This document shows positions 1-7,263 of a DNA stretch of 33,192 nt, piece after piece (position 1 is the first letter of the stretch; every line of letters begins with the position of its first letter). This stretch comes from Corynebacterium sp. GTDB lineage: Bacteria; Actinomycetota; Actinomycetes; Mycobacteriales; Mycobacteriaceae. Under the pieces are notes generated by a model. That model made no database searches, was not told where the DNA came from, and saw only the letters and a list, made by a program, of their open reading frames with translations. The translations under genes were made by a program, and so were the position numbers. The stretch covers positions 1 to 33,192 of the forward strand of contig NZ_JALAGY010000075.1 of NCBI RefSeq assembly GCF_022712195.1, written 5' to 3'.

Positions 1-20
1 CCCTCCCGGCCCCTGCTCCC

Positions 21-1136
21 CTACCGTCGCTTCCGGTCCCGGAACCGGGTCGGCGGCTGGTCCTCGTACAGGCCGGTGATCTGGCGGCGGATGTGCTCAC
101 GGCGGTTGTAGGTGGCCTCCCGGATGGCCTCGTCGTTGTCGAAGCTCGAGCCGATCGCCCCCGCCATCGTGCCCAGCGACGCCGTCAGCCACGCCAGTTT
201 CGCGTAACCCCAGGGGAACGGCTCGTCGCTGACCTGAGCCCGGAAGTAGTTCGTGTCCACGATGACCATCGACAGCACCAGGAGGACGGCGAAGACGGTG
301 GTGTAGATCAGGGCTGCGGCGATCAGCACCGTGGCCAGCGTCGCGCGGTTGTCCATCCGGGCGCGCCACTTCGCCACGCTGTCGGACTCCCGGTTCGGCC
401 ACCGGTTCCACAGTCCGTTGTGGTAGATCAGCCAGAAGGTCAGCGCCCCTACAGCCACGAGGCTGATCACGAACATGCGCAGGAACGAGATCGTGTGCGA
501 CATCTGCCACATCGAACCGTAGAAGATGCCGTACGCACCCGTCGCGATCCCGATCGCCAGGCACCCGGTCAGTACCCGGTACAGTTCCGTCGGACGGTTG
601 CCGGCGACCATCCCCAGCAGGAGACGTACGGAGCGCCCCCACCCGTCGATGACCCGGGTGGTGTCGGCCTCCGAGTCGCCGCCCTCGATGTCGCTGGTCT
701 CGGAGACCTCCTCCAGCACTCCCGCACCCGCCGGTTTGTTCCTCAGCAGACGGCTCAGTTCCTGGCGCAGTCCTTCCTGCGCACGCAGCAGGCCGAAGGC
801 GGGGAGGCACAGCATCGTCACCCTGCCGCGGCTCACGGTCTGGCTGATGACCGGGCGGCGGGTGGTCAGCGGGAGGTCCGTCACGTAGATCATGCGGTCC
901 CAACCGTGGCTCTCGAGGATGCCCGCGGCGCTGTCGGACAGCCGCACGCTGCCGTCGAGCCCCATCGGGAGGGTGCTGGTGCGGACCTCGACCCGGGGCA
1001 GGCCGAGGGCGGTGAGGTCCTCGTCGCTGAGGTCGGCCTCGTCGGGGTGGACGCCGAGTTTCTCCAGGACACGCAGGACGCGTTTCTCCGGGAGGCCACG
1101 GTCGACCATCACGCCGATCACTGTTACCTTCTCCAT
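21..1136 (-). CDS. Unknown polytopic membrane protein with cytosolic N-terminal domain
   Basis: 371 residues; I do not recognise the family. The first ~190 residues are soluble and mixed alpha/beta in look (start MEKVTVIGVMVD, later an acidic stretch with GGDSEAD). The C-terminal half has four or five hydrophobic segments (around YRVLTGCLAIGIATGAYGIF, FVISLVAVGALTFWLIY, a long AALIYTTVFAVLLVLSMVIV stretch, and AWLTASLGTMAGAIGSS) and ends in a basic tail (RFRDRKRR). I chose the ATG at 1136 because AGAGG lies six bases before it; the reading frame stays open a further 96 bases upstream but without a good ribosome site. It lies downstream of lpd on the same strand, separated by a strong hairpin, so it probably has its own transcript. 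Function unknown. Confidence 0.75.
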   Translation of the reverse strand: MEKVTVIGVMVDRGLPEKRVLRVLEKLGVHPDEADLSDEDLTALGLPRVEVRTSTLPMGLDGSVRLSDSAAGILESHGWDRMIYVTDLPLTTRRPVISQTVSRGRVTMLCLPAFGLLRAQEGLRQELSRLLRNKPAGAGVLEEVSETSDIEGGDSEADTTRVIDGWGRSVRLLLGMVAGNRPTELYRVLTGCLAIGIATGAYGIFYGSMWQMSHTISFLRMFVISLVAVGALTFWLIYHNGLWNRWPNRESDSVAKWRARMDNRATLATVLIAAALIYTTVFAVLLVLSMVIVDTNYFRAQVSDEPFPWGYAKLAWLTASLGTMAGAIGSSFDNDEAIREATYNRREHIRRQITGLYEDQPPTRFRDRKRR

Positions 1137-1217
1137 GGTCAGCCTCTGTCTCCTGCCTCCGTAGGACCTCCGTGATGGCGAGAATCGTACCTGACGCACC
1201 GGGGTCGTCCGGGTACG

Positions 1218-1264
1218 ACTGTGCCCGTGCACGGTTCACGGGTGAACTCGTGCACGGGCACAGT
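1218..1264 (-). terminator. Long perfect hairpin, likely lpd terminator
   Basis: A perfect 16-bp inverted repeat (arms 1218-1233 and 1249-1264) encloses a second, smaller inverted repeat (GTTCAC/GTGAAC). There is no T-run on either side, so it would be a tail-less (I-shaped) terminator of the kind common in actinobacteria. It sits 47 bases after the lpd stop and before the next start on the same strand. A regulatory palindrome is possible but less likely given its length. Confidence 0.6.
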
Positions 1265-1310
1265 CACCGACCACTGGTCGGGGCACGGCCGGCAGGACGG
1301 ATCAGGTGTC

Positions 1311-2735
1311 CTACAGGTTGATCATGTGCCCCATGGTGCCCTCGGCGGCCTCCTTGATGGCCTCCGACAGCGTCGGGTGAGTGTGGACGTTGCGTCCGAT
1401 CTCCTCGGCCGTGAGGTCGAATCGCTGCGCCAGGGTCAGCTCGGGCAGCAGTTCGGAGACGTCCGGGCCGACCATGTGCCCGCCGATGAGCTCACCGTAC
1501 TCCGCGTCGACGACGATCTTCACGAAGCCGACACCCTCGTTGAGCCCCATGGCCTTGCCGTTGGCGCTGTAGGGGAAGGACGCGACCTTGATCTCCCGCC
1601 CGTTCTCCTCCGCCATCTTGCGCGCGGCTTCCTCGGTGTAGCCGAAGGAGGCGACCTGGGGGTTGCAGAAGGTGGCACGCGGCATGTTCATGTAGTCGCC
1701 GAGTTCCTGGGTCTCCGCACCGGCGATCGTCTCGGCGGCGACCACACCCTGAGCCTCCGCCACGTGGGCGAGCTGCAGCTTGGCGGTGACGTCGCCGATG
1801 GCGTAGATGCCCTTGACGTTGGTGCGCATGCGCTCGTCGATCTCGATGGCGCCCCGGTCGGTGAGCTTCACACCGGTGTTCTCGAGGCCGAAGCCCTCGA
1901 CGCGCGGGGCGAAGCCGATGGAGACCATCACACGGTCAGCCTTGAGGGTCTCGGACTTGGAGCCGTCGGCCGCCTCGATGTCGACCTCGACGCCGGCGTC
2001 GCCGCCGAGGTCGCGGACGGCGGTGGTCTTGTGCCCGGTCTTGAGCTTCACACCGAGCTTCTTGTACTGCTTGGCGATCTCCTTGGACACGTCCTTGTCC
2101 TCGTTGGGCAGGACGCGGTCCATGAACTCGACGACGGTGATGTCGACGCCGAAGTTGGCCAGCACGTAGGCGAACTCCATGCCGATGGCGCCCGCACCGA
2201 TGACCACCATGGACTTCGGGGCGTTCTCGTCGAGGATCTGCTCCTCGTACGAGACGATGTTCCCGCCGATCTCGACACCCGGCAGGGACTTCACCACGGA
2301 GCCGGAGGCGATGATGGCGTTGTCGAAGGTGATGGTCTTGCCGGCGTCGTCACCCTCGGTGATCTCGACGGTGTGGTCGTCGGTGAAGGAACCGAGGCCG
2401 TTGATCTCGGTGATCTTGTTCTTCTTCATCAGGAAGTGGACGCCCTTGACGATGCCCGCGGACACCTTCCGGGACCGCTTGTGGGCGGCGCTGTAGTCCA
2501 TGCTGATGTTCTCACCGGTGATGCCGAAGGTCTTGGCGTCGTGGGTGAGGATGTGCGAGATGTCCGCGTTACGGATCAACGCCTTGGAGGGGATGCAGCC
2601 GACGTTCAGACAGACGCCGCCCCAGTACTGCTTCTCGATCACTGCGGTCTTCAGGCCCAGCTGTGCCGCACGGATGGCGGAGACATATCCGCCGGGGCCC
2701 GCACCGATTACTACTACGTCATAATGTTCAGCCAC
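1311..2735 (-). CDS. lpd: Dihydrolipoamide dehydrogenase (E3)
   Basis: 474-residue FAD flavoprotein that reoxidises dihydrolipoamide with NAD+, serving the pyruvate and 2-oxoglutarate dehydrogenase complexes. Visible marks are the N-terminal FAD-binding GAGPGGY (residues 11-17), the redox-active pair C42 and C47 in [13 protein letters not shown], a second nucleotide fold with [12 protein letters not shown], the second FAD motif YAIGDV, and the C-terminal catalytic HTHPTLSEA. Length is normal for Lpd. The start is a GTG, giving the family N-terminus (M)[10 protein letters not shown]. There is no Shine-Dalgarno sequence, but TATCCT ends eight bases before the GTG (seven bases between), which fits a leaderless mRNA. 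The same frame stays open far upstream, but that extension is low-complexity and not family-like. A mini-ORF on the same strand lies 98 bases upstream. Confidence 0.97.
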   Translation of the reverse strand: MAEHYDVVVIGAGPGGYVSAIRAAQLGLKTAVIEKQYWGGVCLNVGCIPSKALIRNADISHILTHDAKTFGITGENISMDYSAAHKRSRKVSAGIVKGVHFLMKKNKITEINGLGSFTDDHTVEITEGDDAGKTITFDNAIIASGSVVKSLPGVEIGGNIVSYEEQILDENAPKSMVVIGAGAIGMEFAYVLANFGVDITVVEFMDRVLPNEDKDVSKEIAKQYKKLGVKLKTGHKTTAVRDLGGDAGVEVDIEAADGSKSETLKADRVMVSIGFAPRVEGFGLENTGVKLTDRGAIEIDERMRTNVKGIYAIGDVTAKLQLAHVAEAQGVVAAETIAGAETQELGDYMNMPRATFCNPQVASFGYTEEAARKMAEENGREIKVASFPYSANGKAMGLNEGVGFVKIVVDAEYGELIGGHMVGPDVSELLPELTLAQRFDLTAEEIGRNVHTHPTLSEAIKEAAEGTMGHMINL

Positions 2736-2742
2736 GTGGTCA

Positions 2743-2748
2743 AGGATA
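2743..2748 (-). promoter_or_regulatory. -10 element for leaderless lpd transcript
   Basis: TATCCT on the minus strand, seven bases from the lpd GTG. This is the same geometry as upstream of the cyclase, helicase and SDR genes in this window. No convincing -35 was assigned. Confidence 0.5.
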
Positions 2749-2833
2749 CGACTTTTCGGCCGGTGCGTGCAGAGCCGGGGCACCGTCCACAGTGTTCCCC
2801 CACGAAAGTAGAGGTCAGGACGGTGCGGTGCGG

Positions 2834-2944
2834 CTACATGAAGCGCACGATGAAGTCGGTCACCGTCGAGATGAAGTGGTTGATGTTGCCGCCGAGCGCC
2901 TCGTTGGAGCTGACGATGAACTGGTCGATGGGGGCGAGATTCAC
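2834..2944 (-). CDS. 36-residue amphipathic mini-protein upstream of lpd
   Basis: GTG-initiated frame of 36 codons, preceded by AAGAGG six bases before the start. The product has no signal peptide, begins [18 protein letters not shown] and ends [14 protein letters not shown]. Hydrophobic residues recur every 3-4 positions, so it can form an amphipathic helix, with a glycine pair in the middle. Size and character recall the very short corynebacterial outer-membrane (mycomembrane) porin subunits PorA and PorH, which also lack signal peptides, but I see no sequence signature that proves this. It also resembles the five mini-peptides at 9.6-11.1 kb in size, though not in sequence. The good ribosome site and clean stop support a real gene. 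Confidence 0.6.
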   Translation of the reverse strand: MNLAPIDQFIVSSNEALGGNINHFISTVTDFIVRFM

Positions 2945-3140
2945 GGGGTTCCTCTTTCACGTGTGCGGGGGTGCGCGTCTTGTTGCCGCGCTCCACCTTA
3001 AACGGTCGACGGACGGCAGGTGCTACTCCCGGGGAAATCTCACTGCCCCTAAGGGGGGTGGCCTCAGCACCGCTGTGACCTCGACGGAAGTAACACGGGC
3101 GGCGACATGGCCGTTTCCTCACAGGAAATAGGCATCGGGC

Positions 3141-3169
3141 TTACAGTCGGCGGGAACACCCGCTATGCT
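3141..3169 (+). promoter_or_regulatory. SigA-type promoter of the mycolyltransferase gene
   Basis: TTACAG (3141-3146), a 17-base spacer, then TATGCT (3164-3169). Transcription would begin near 3176, giving a leader of about 43 bases to the ATG at 3219. Confidence 0.55.
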
Positions 3170-3218
3170 GACGGAGTCTGCCTTGCACCGCACCACTGAC
3201 TTTCTTGTTGAGGACCGA

Positions 3219-4613
3219 ATGAACAAGCGCGCCATCGCCCGTGTCACGGCCGCCGCCGTGGCCACCGCCCTGCCCCTGTCCGTCATCAGTGTCCTCGGCA
3301 CCGGCGCCGCCGTCGCCGGCGTGGCCCAGCCATCCGCCGCTGCGGCACCTGCCGACAGTGGCGACGGCCGTCCCGGCTCCGAGTTCCGCGACGCCGCGAC
3401 GGTCAACGACCCCTTCCCCACCCGCGCGGCGGCCGAGGCGCGGGCCTACGTCGACGAGTCCAAGGCGGCCTGGCGCGACTACGTCTACCAGGCCGAGGAC
3501 GGCACCAACGACGAGGAGAACGCCTCCTGGAAGGCCGGCGACCGGTACAAGCGTATGGAAGAGCGCCTGGTGCACTCGGAGGCCATGAACCGTGACATCC
3601 CGATCGTCACGATCCGTGCCAAGAACGACCCGGAGAACGCCCCCACGATCTACCTGCTCAACGGTGCCGACGGCGGCGAGGGGGCGGCGAACTGGCTGCG
3701 CCAGACCAACGCCGTCGACTTCTACGGCAACCAGATCGGCAACGTCAACGTCGTCATCCCCATGGAGGGCGCCTTCTCCTACTACACCGACTGGCAGCAG
3801 CCGAATGCCAAGCTCGACAAGAGCGGCAACAAGCAGGCCTGGGAGACTTTCCTGGTCCAGGAGCTGCCCGGGCCGATGGAGTCCGCCCTCGGCACGTCCA
3901 ACCCGCACCGTTCCATCATCGGCATGTCCATGACCGGTTCCACCACCCTGGTCTACGGCGAGAAGTACTCCGGCTTCTACGACTCCATCGGCGCCTACTC
4001 CGGTTGCGCCGCCACCTCGGGCGAGGCGGCACGCACCGTGGACATCGTCCTGGAGCGCGGCGGCGCCACCTACGAGCAGATGTGGGGCGACCGCAACGGC
4101 TCCGTCGCACGCGAGAACGACGCCCTGGCCAACGCCGCCGACCTCAAGGACCAGAGGAACATCTACGTCTCCTCCTCCACCGGCCTGATGGGCGAGCACG
4201 ACGTGCCCTCCGGCGACCGTCTCAACGGTTTCCTCCCCGGTTCGATCACCCCGGCCGTCGAGGGCGGTGCCATCGAGGCCGTGACCAACGCCTGCACCCA
4301 CATGCTGAAGTCCACCACGGACAAGGCCGGCGTCACCCGCGAGTCCAACAACCTGGTCTACAACTTCCGCAACACCGGCACCCACCAGTGGGGTTACTGG
4401 CAGGACGACATGTTCGACTCCTGGCCCACCATCTCCGCAGGCATCTTCCCCGGCAACGACGCCGAGGCGATCCGTCAGCGTGACGCGGGCAAGGCCGACT
4501 ACCTGGCGAAGAACCCGGGCATGGGCGCCCGCGGATCCACCCCGGTCTCGTCCCTGCTGCCGCTCGTCGACCCGATCACCGAGATCATCCGCAACGGCGG
4601 CGGGAACGAGTAG
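3219..4613 (+). CDS. Secreted trehalose mycolyltransferase, antigen 85/Cmt family
   Basis: 464 residues. It transfers corynomycolic acids from trehalose monocorynomycolate to trehalose or arabinogalactan in the outer envelope. The N-terminus is a Sec signal peptide (MNKR, then a hydrophobic run ending near AAVAGVAQPSAAAAPA). The alpha/beta-hydrolase core has the nucleophile Ser237 in GMSMTGS and the C-terminal catalytic His389 in GTHQWGYW, as in antigen 85 esterases (Ser-Glu/Asp-His triad). The early VIPMEGAFSYYTDW segment also resembles the antigen 85 substrate pocket region. I chose the ATG at 3219 because of GAGGACCGA just before it; an in-frame ATG at 3165 overlaps the -10 element and can be excluded. 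Corynebacteria carry several such paralogues, so I give no gene symbol. Confidence 0.93.
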   Translation: MNKRAIARVTAAAVATALPLSVISVLGTGAAVAGVAQPSAAAAPADSGDGRPGSEFRDAATVNDPFPTRAAAEARAYVDESKAAWRDYVYQAEDGTNDEENASWKAGDRYKRMEERLVHSEAMNRDIPIVTIRAKNDPENAPTIYLLNGADGGEGAANWLRQTNAVDFYGNQIGNVNVVIPMEGAFSYYTDWQQPNAKLDKSGNKQAWETFLVQELPGPMESALGTSNPHRSIIGMSMTGSTTLVYGEKYSGFYDSIGAYSGCAATSGEAARTVDIVLERGGATYEQMWGDRNGSVARENDALANAADLKDQRNIYVSSSTGLMGEHDVPSGDRLNGFLPGSITPAVEGGAIEAVTNACTHMLKSTTDKAGVTRESNNLVYNFRNTGTHQWGYWQDDMFDSWPTISAGIFPGNDAEAIRQRDAGKADYLAKNPGMGARGSTPVSSLLPLVDPITEIIRNGGGNE

Positions 4614-4663
4614 ACGCGCCCAGACGTCCCATTTCCAGCGTCATCCGGAACACCACCGGCCCG

Positions 4664-5965
4664 GTGAGGGCCCTGTCCGCCGCCACTCTCGTGGTGGCGG
4701 TTTCCGGTTATGCGGTGATCGTCGTCGCCGGACGGGCACTCGACACGGTCAGCTACGAGGCATTCTCGGTGTTCTGGGGGCTGTTCTTCGCCCTCGCCGG
4801 CCTGATCGACGGACTCCTGCAGGAGACCACCCGGTCCGTCGCCGCGCGTCGCACCGGGACGTCCCGGACACCGACCGCCGCCACGTCCGGCGCCCGTCCG
4901 ATGACGGTGGCGGTGGGGTTCGCCGTCCTGGTCGGAACGCTCGCGGTCCTCTCAGGCCCCCTGTGGTCGCCCGGGATCCTCCCCGCAGGTCAGGGACTGG
5001 AGCTCACCGGTGTGCTCCTGATGGCCGCGGGCCTGGCCTCCTACACCTTCCAGGCCGCAGTCTGCGGACTGCTGTCCGCCGCCACCCGCTGGTCGGCCTT
5101 CGCCTGGCTGATCAGCGTGGACAGTGCCGTGCGCATTCTGCTGGCGCTGGTGGCGTGGGCACTCGGCTGGCATCTGCCCGCCTTCCTCCTGGTCACCGTC
5201 GTCGGTGCGGCGACCTGGCTGGGGTTCCTGGTCCTGTTCCTGGTCCGGTTCCCGGACCGGCGCGACGTCCTGCGTGAGGCCGGGGACGTCCCCACCGGTG
5301 AGTTCGTCCGCAGGACGGTCAAGGCGATGCTCGCCTCGGGTGCGAACGCCGTCCTGATCACCGGGTTCCCGGTGCTGATCACCTTCACCTCCGGTTCGGA
5401 CGTGGCGCCGGGGGCGCTGGCTGCGGTGATCACCGCCGTCACCCTGACCCGCGCCCCTCTGCTGGTCCCGCTGCAGCGTTTCCAGCCTGCGCTGATCGTG
5501 CACTTCACACGGCACCGCGACAGGGTTCTCCGTGCCTGCGCACTGCCGGCCACGGTCATCGTGGGGACCGCGGCGGTGGGCGGCGTGGCGGCGTACTGGC
5601 TGGCCCGTCCACTGATGCTGCTGTTCTTCGACGCCGTTCTCGTCAGCCCCGCGCCGGTACTCGCGGCCCTGACGGTGGCGTCAGGGTCGACGGCCCTGCT
5701 GATGGTGACCGGGTCGGCCGCCCACGCCGCCGAGCGTCACTCCCTGTACCTGGCGGGATGGACCGTGGCGACGGTGGCCGCTGTCGCACTGCTGCTCGTC
5801 GACGCGTCGCCCGAAGCGCGCGCGGTGCTCGCGTTGGGCGTGGCTCCCCTGGTGGGCGTGGCCGTCCACCTCGGGGTACTCGTGCTGCGCCCGTCTCCCC
5901 CGGCGACAGTGACCGCTACGCCGCGTCCCGGGGCAGGTTCTTCCGCGAGAACACCGCGACGATGA
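4664..5965 (+). CDS. Multi-pass membrane protein, polysaccharide flippase-like (MOP superfamily)
   Basis: 433 residues with about twelve hydrophobic segments and few charged loops. The pattern (first helix with VVAVSGYAVIVVAGRALD, then YEAFSVFWGLFFALAGLIDGLLQETTRSVA) resembles Wzx/MATE-type lipid-linked glycan flippases, where this second segment carries a charged, conserved face. It could export an envelope glycan or lipid, which fits its position 50 bases after the mycolyltransferase, with which it may be co-transcribed. The only standard start is a GTG at 4664 with no clear ribosome site. The frame remains open upstream, so a non-standard start (for example ATT at 4631, giving ISSVIRNTTGPV) cannot be excluded. 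Its last 50 bases overlap the end of the convergent MFS gene. Family assignment is by fold pattern only. Confidence 0.7.
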   Translation: MRALSAATLVVAVSGYAVIVVAGRALDTVSYEAFSVFWGLFFALAGLIDGLLQETTRSVAARRTGTSRTPTAATSGARPMTVAVGFAVLVGTLAVLSGPLWSPGILPAGQGLELTGVLLMAAGLASYTFQAAVCGLLSAATRWSAFAWLISVDSAVRILLALVAWALGWHLPAFLLVTVVGAATWLGFLVLFLVRFPDRRDVLREAGDVPTGEFVRRTVKAMLASGANAVLITGFPVLITFTSGSDVAPGALAAVITAVTLTRAPLLVPLQRFQPALIVHFTRHRDRVLRACALPATVIVGTAAVGGVAAYWLARPLMLLFFDAVLVSPAPVLAALTVASGSTALLMVTGSAAHAAERHSLYLAGWTVATVAAVALLLVDASPEARAVLALGVAPLVGVAVHLGVLVLRPSPPATVTATPRPGAGSSARTPRR

Positions 5966-7199
5966 CCAGGCACACCACGGCGACGACGATGCCCGCCCCG
6001 AGCATCTCGGGGTAGGTGAAGGTCGACGACAGGCGGGTGAGGATCATCGGGAAGAAGAACCCGATGTAGGTCAGGGTGTAGTACGCCGCCGTCAGCCCGG
6101 CGAGGTCGTCCGGACCGGCGATGCGCTGCACCTCGGTGAGGCCGCTGATCAGGCACAGGCCGTAGGCGGCGCCGAGGATGACGGCGACGATGACCGCACT
6201 CCACACCGCGATGTCCGCCGACGCGACGCTGGCGACGACCATGCCCACGATCACCAGGACGAGGGCCACGATCGGGCCCCGCGCGTTGTGTTCCGTGTTG
6301 ATCCGCGGCCCGAACTGCTGGATGGTGAAGCCCGACGCCAGGGCGATCACGGTGAGCAGCCCCGAGAACGCCACCGGCACGTCCACCTGGTCCTGCACCA
6401 GGCGCGGAGTGATGGCGTACGCCACCCCGGCGGCGCCGAAGACCCAGGGTGCGATCGGCGCGACCACGGTGAGGAACCTCGGGTGCCGGATCGTCGGGAC
6501 GAGGATGTCGGACCAGAAGGACCCCTTCACCTTGAGGTGGGCGGACTGCCGGGTCTCCGGCACCGTCATCAGCCCGGCGAGTGCGACGAGTGAGATCACG
6601 CAGTGCACGATGTAGGGCAGCTGGCCGGGGACAGGCCCCCACTCCGCGAGGACACCGGCGAGACCTGCACCCAGCCCGAAGCCCGCGGTCAGCGACATCG
6701 TCGCGCGCTTGGCCCCGGACGAGGAGGTCGCCGCGGGGTCGAACGCCGGGGTGGAGAGTTCCTTGATCCAGGATCCGCCGACGGACATGGCGATGCCCAC
6801 GGCCAGTCCCGCCAGAATGCGGCCGATGAACATGACGGACTCCGTGGTCTCGCCGACGGCGATGAAGACGCTGCCCAGCAGGGCAACCGCGGGCGCCGGG
6901 AGCATCACCGCCTTACGTCCGAAACGGTCCGACAGCGGTCCGCAGACTAGTAGTCCGGCGATGATGCCCGCCGCGTAGGACACCAGCAGTGAATCGACGA
7001 AGACGTCGCTGAACACGGCCTCCTGCCGGTAGAACACGAGCATGGGCGTGGCTTCGTTGCCGCCCCACGCCACGCTGAACACGGCGAAGGCGACGAAGAG
7101 CCAGGCCCTGGAGTAGCGGGTTGATCGTCCGGCCTGTCGGTGGTGCGGGTTCAGTGAGGGAACCTGCCCGTTGCGTTCGTTCTCGGTCATGCCCCACAT
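5916..7199 (-). CDS. Major facilitator superfamily transporter
   Basis: 427 residues, about twelve transmembrane segments. The loop between helices 2 and 3 carries the MFS motif GPLSDRFGRKAVM (about residues 87-99), followed by VMFIGRILAGLAVGIAMSVGGSWIKE, typical of helices 4-5 of drug or metabolite antiporters. A longer loop after helix 6 (PETRQSAHLKVKGSFWSD) is also normal for the family. Substrate unknown. The ATG at 7199 has GAGG seven bases before it; a second ATG at 7190 is possible. The ribosome site lies inside a 24-base palindrome shared with the divergent acyl-CoA oxidase-like gene. The 3' end overlaps the convergent flippase-like gene by 50 bases. Confidence 0.9.
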   Translation of the reverse strand: MWGMTENERNGQVPSLNPHHRQAGRSTRYSRAWLFVAFAVFSVAWGGNEATPMLVFYRQEAVFSDVFVDSLLVSYAAGIIAGLLVCGPLSDRFGRKAVMLPAPAVALLGSVFIAVGETTESVMFIGRILAGLAVGIAMSVGGSWIKELSTPAFDPAATSSSGAKRATMSLTAGFGLGAGLAGVLAEWGPVPGQLPYIVHCVISLVALAGLMTVPETRQSAHLKVKGSFWSDILVPTIRHPRFLTVVAPIAPWVFGAAGVAYAITPRLVQDQVDVPVAFSGLLTVIALASGFTIQQFGPRINTEHNARGPIVALVLVIVGMVVASVASADIAVWSAVIVAVILGAAYGLCLISGLTEVQRIAGPDDLAGLTAAYYTLTYIGFFFPMILTRLSSTFTYPEMLGAGIVVAVVCLVIVAVFSRKNLPRDAA

Positions 7200-7223
7200 G
7201 GTAGGACCTCATGAGGTTCTACC
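7200..7223. promoter_or_regulatory. 24-bp palindrome in the MFS/acyl-CoA oxidase intergenic region
   Basis: The arms GGTAGGACCTCA (7200-7211) and TGAGGTTCTACC (7212-7223) are complementary except for one position. The element abuts the MFS start codon and contains its likely ribosome site, and lies about 40 bases upstream of the divergent gene. It is a good operator candidate for a dimeric regulator, or an RNA hairpin that hides the MFS ribosome site. No regulator gene is adjacent. Confidence 0.45.
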
Positions 7224-7249
7224 GCTCACCGAGGGACCCTGATCGCACG

Positions 7250-7255
7250 TAACAT
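7250..7255 (+). promoter_or_regulatory. -10 element before the acyl-CoA oxidase-like gene
   Basis: TAACAT lies eight bases before the ATG at 7264, and no Shine-Dalgarno sequence is present, consistent with a leaderless or near-leaderless transcript. Confidence 0.4.
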
Positions 7256-7263
7256 CGGGTGGT

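Noticed and set aside
1221..3131. Long plus-strand open frame of 636 codons opposite lpd
   Set aside because: Antisense of lpd in a GC-rich genome; composition is His/Val/Gly/Asp-rich with no domain, and lpd is certain.
3141..4385. 414-codon minus-strand frame opposite the mycolyltransferase
   Set aside because: Shadow frame; the plus-strand gene has a signal peptide and catalytic residues.
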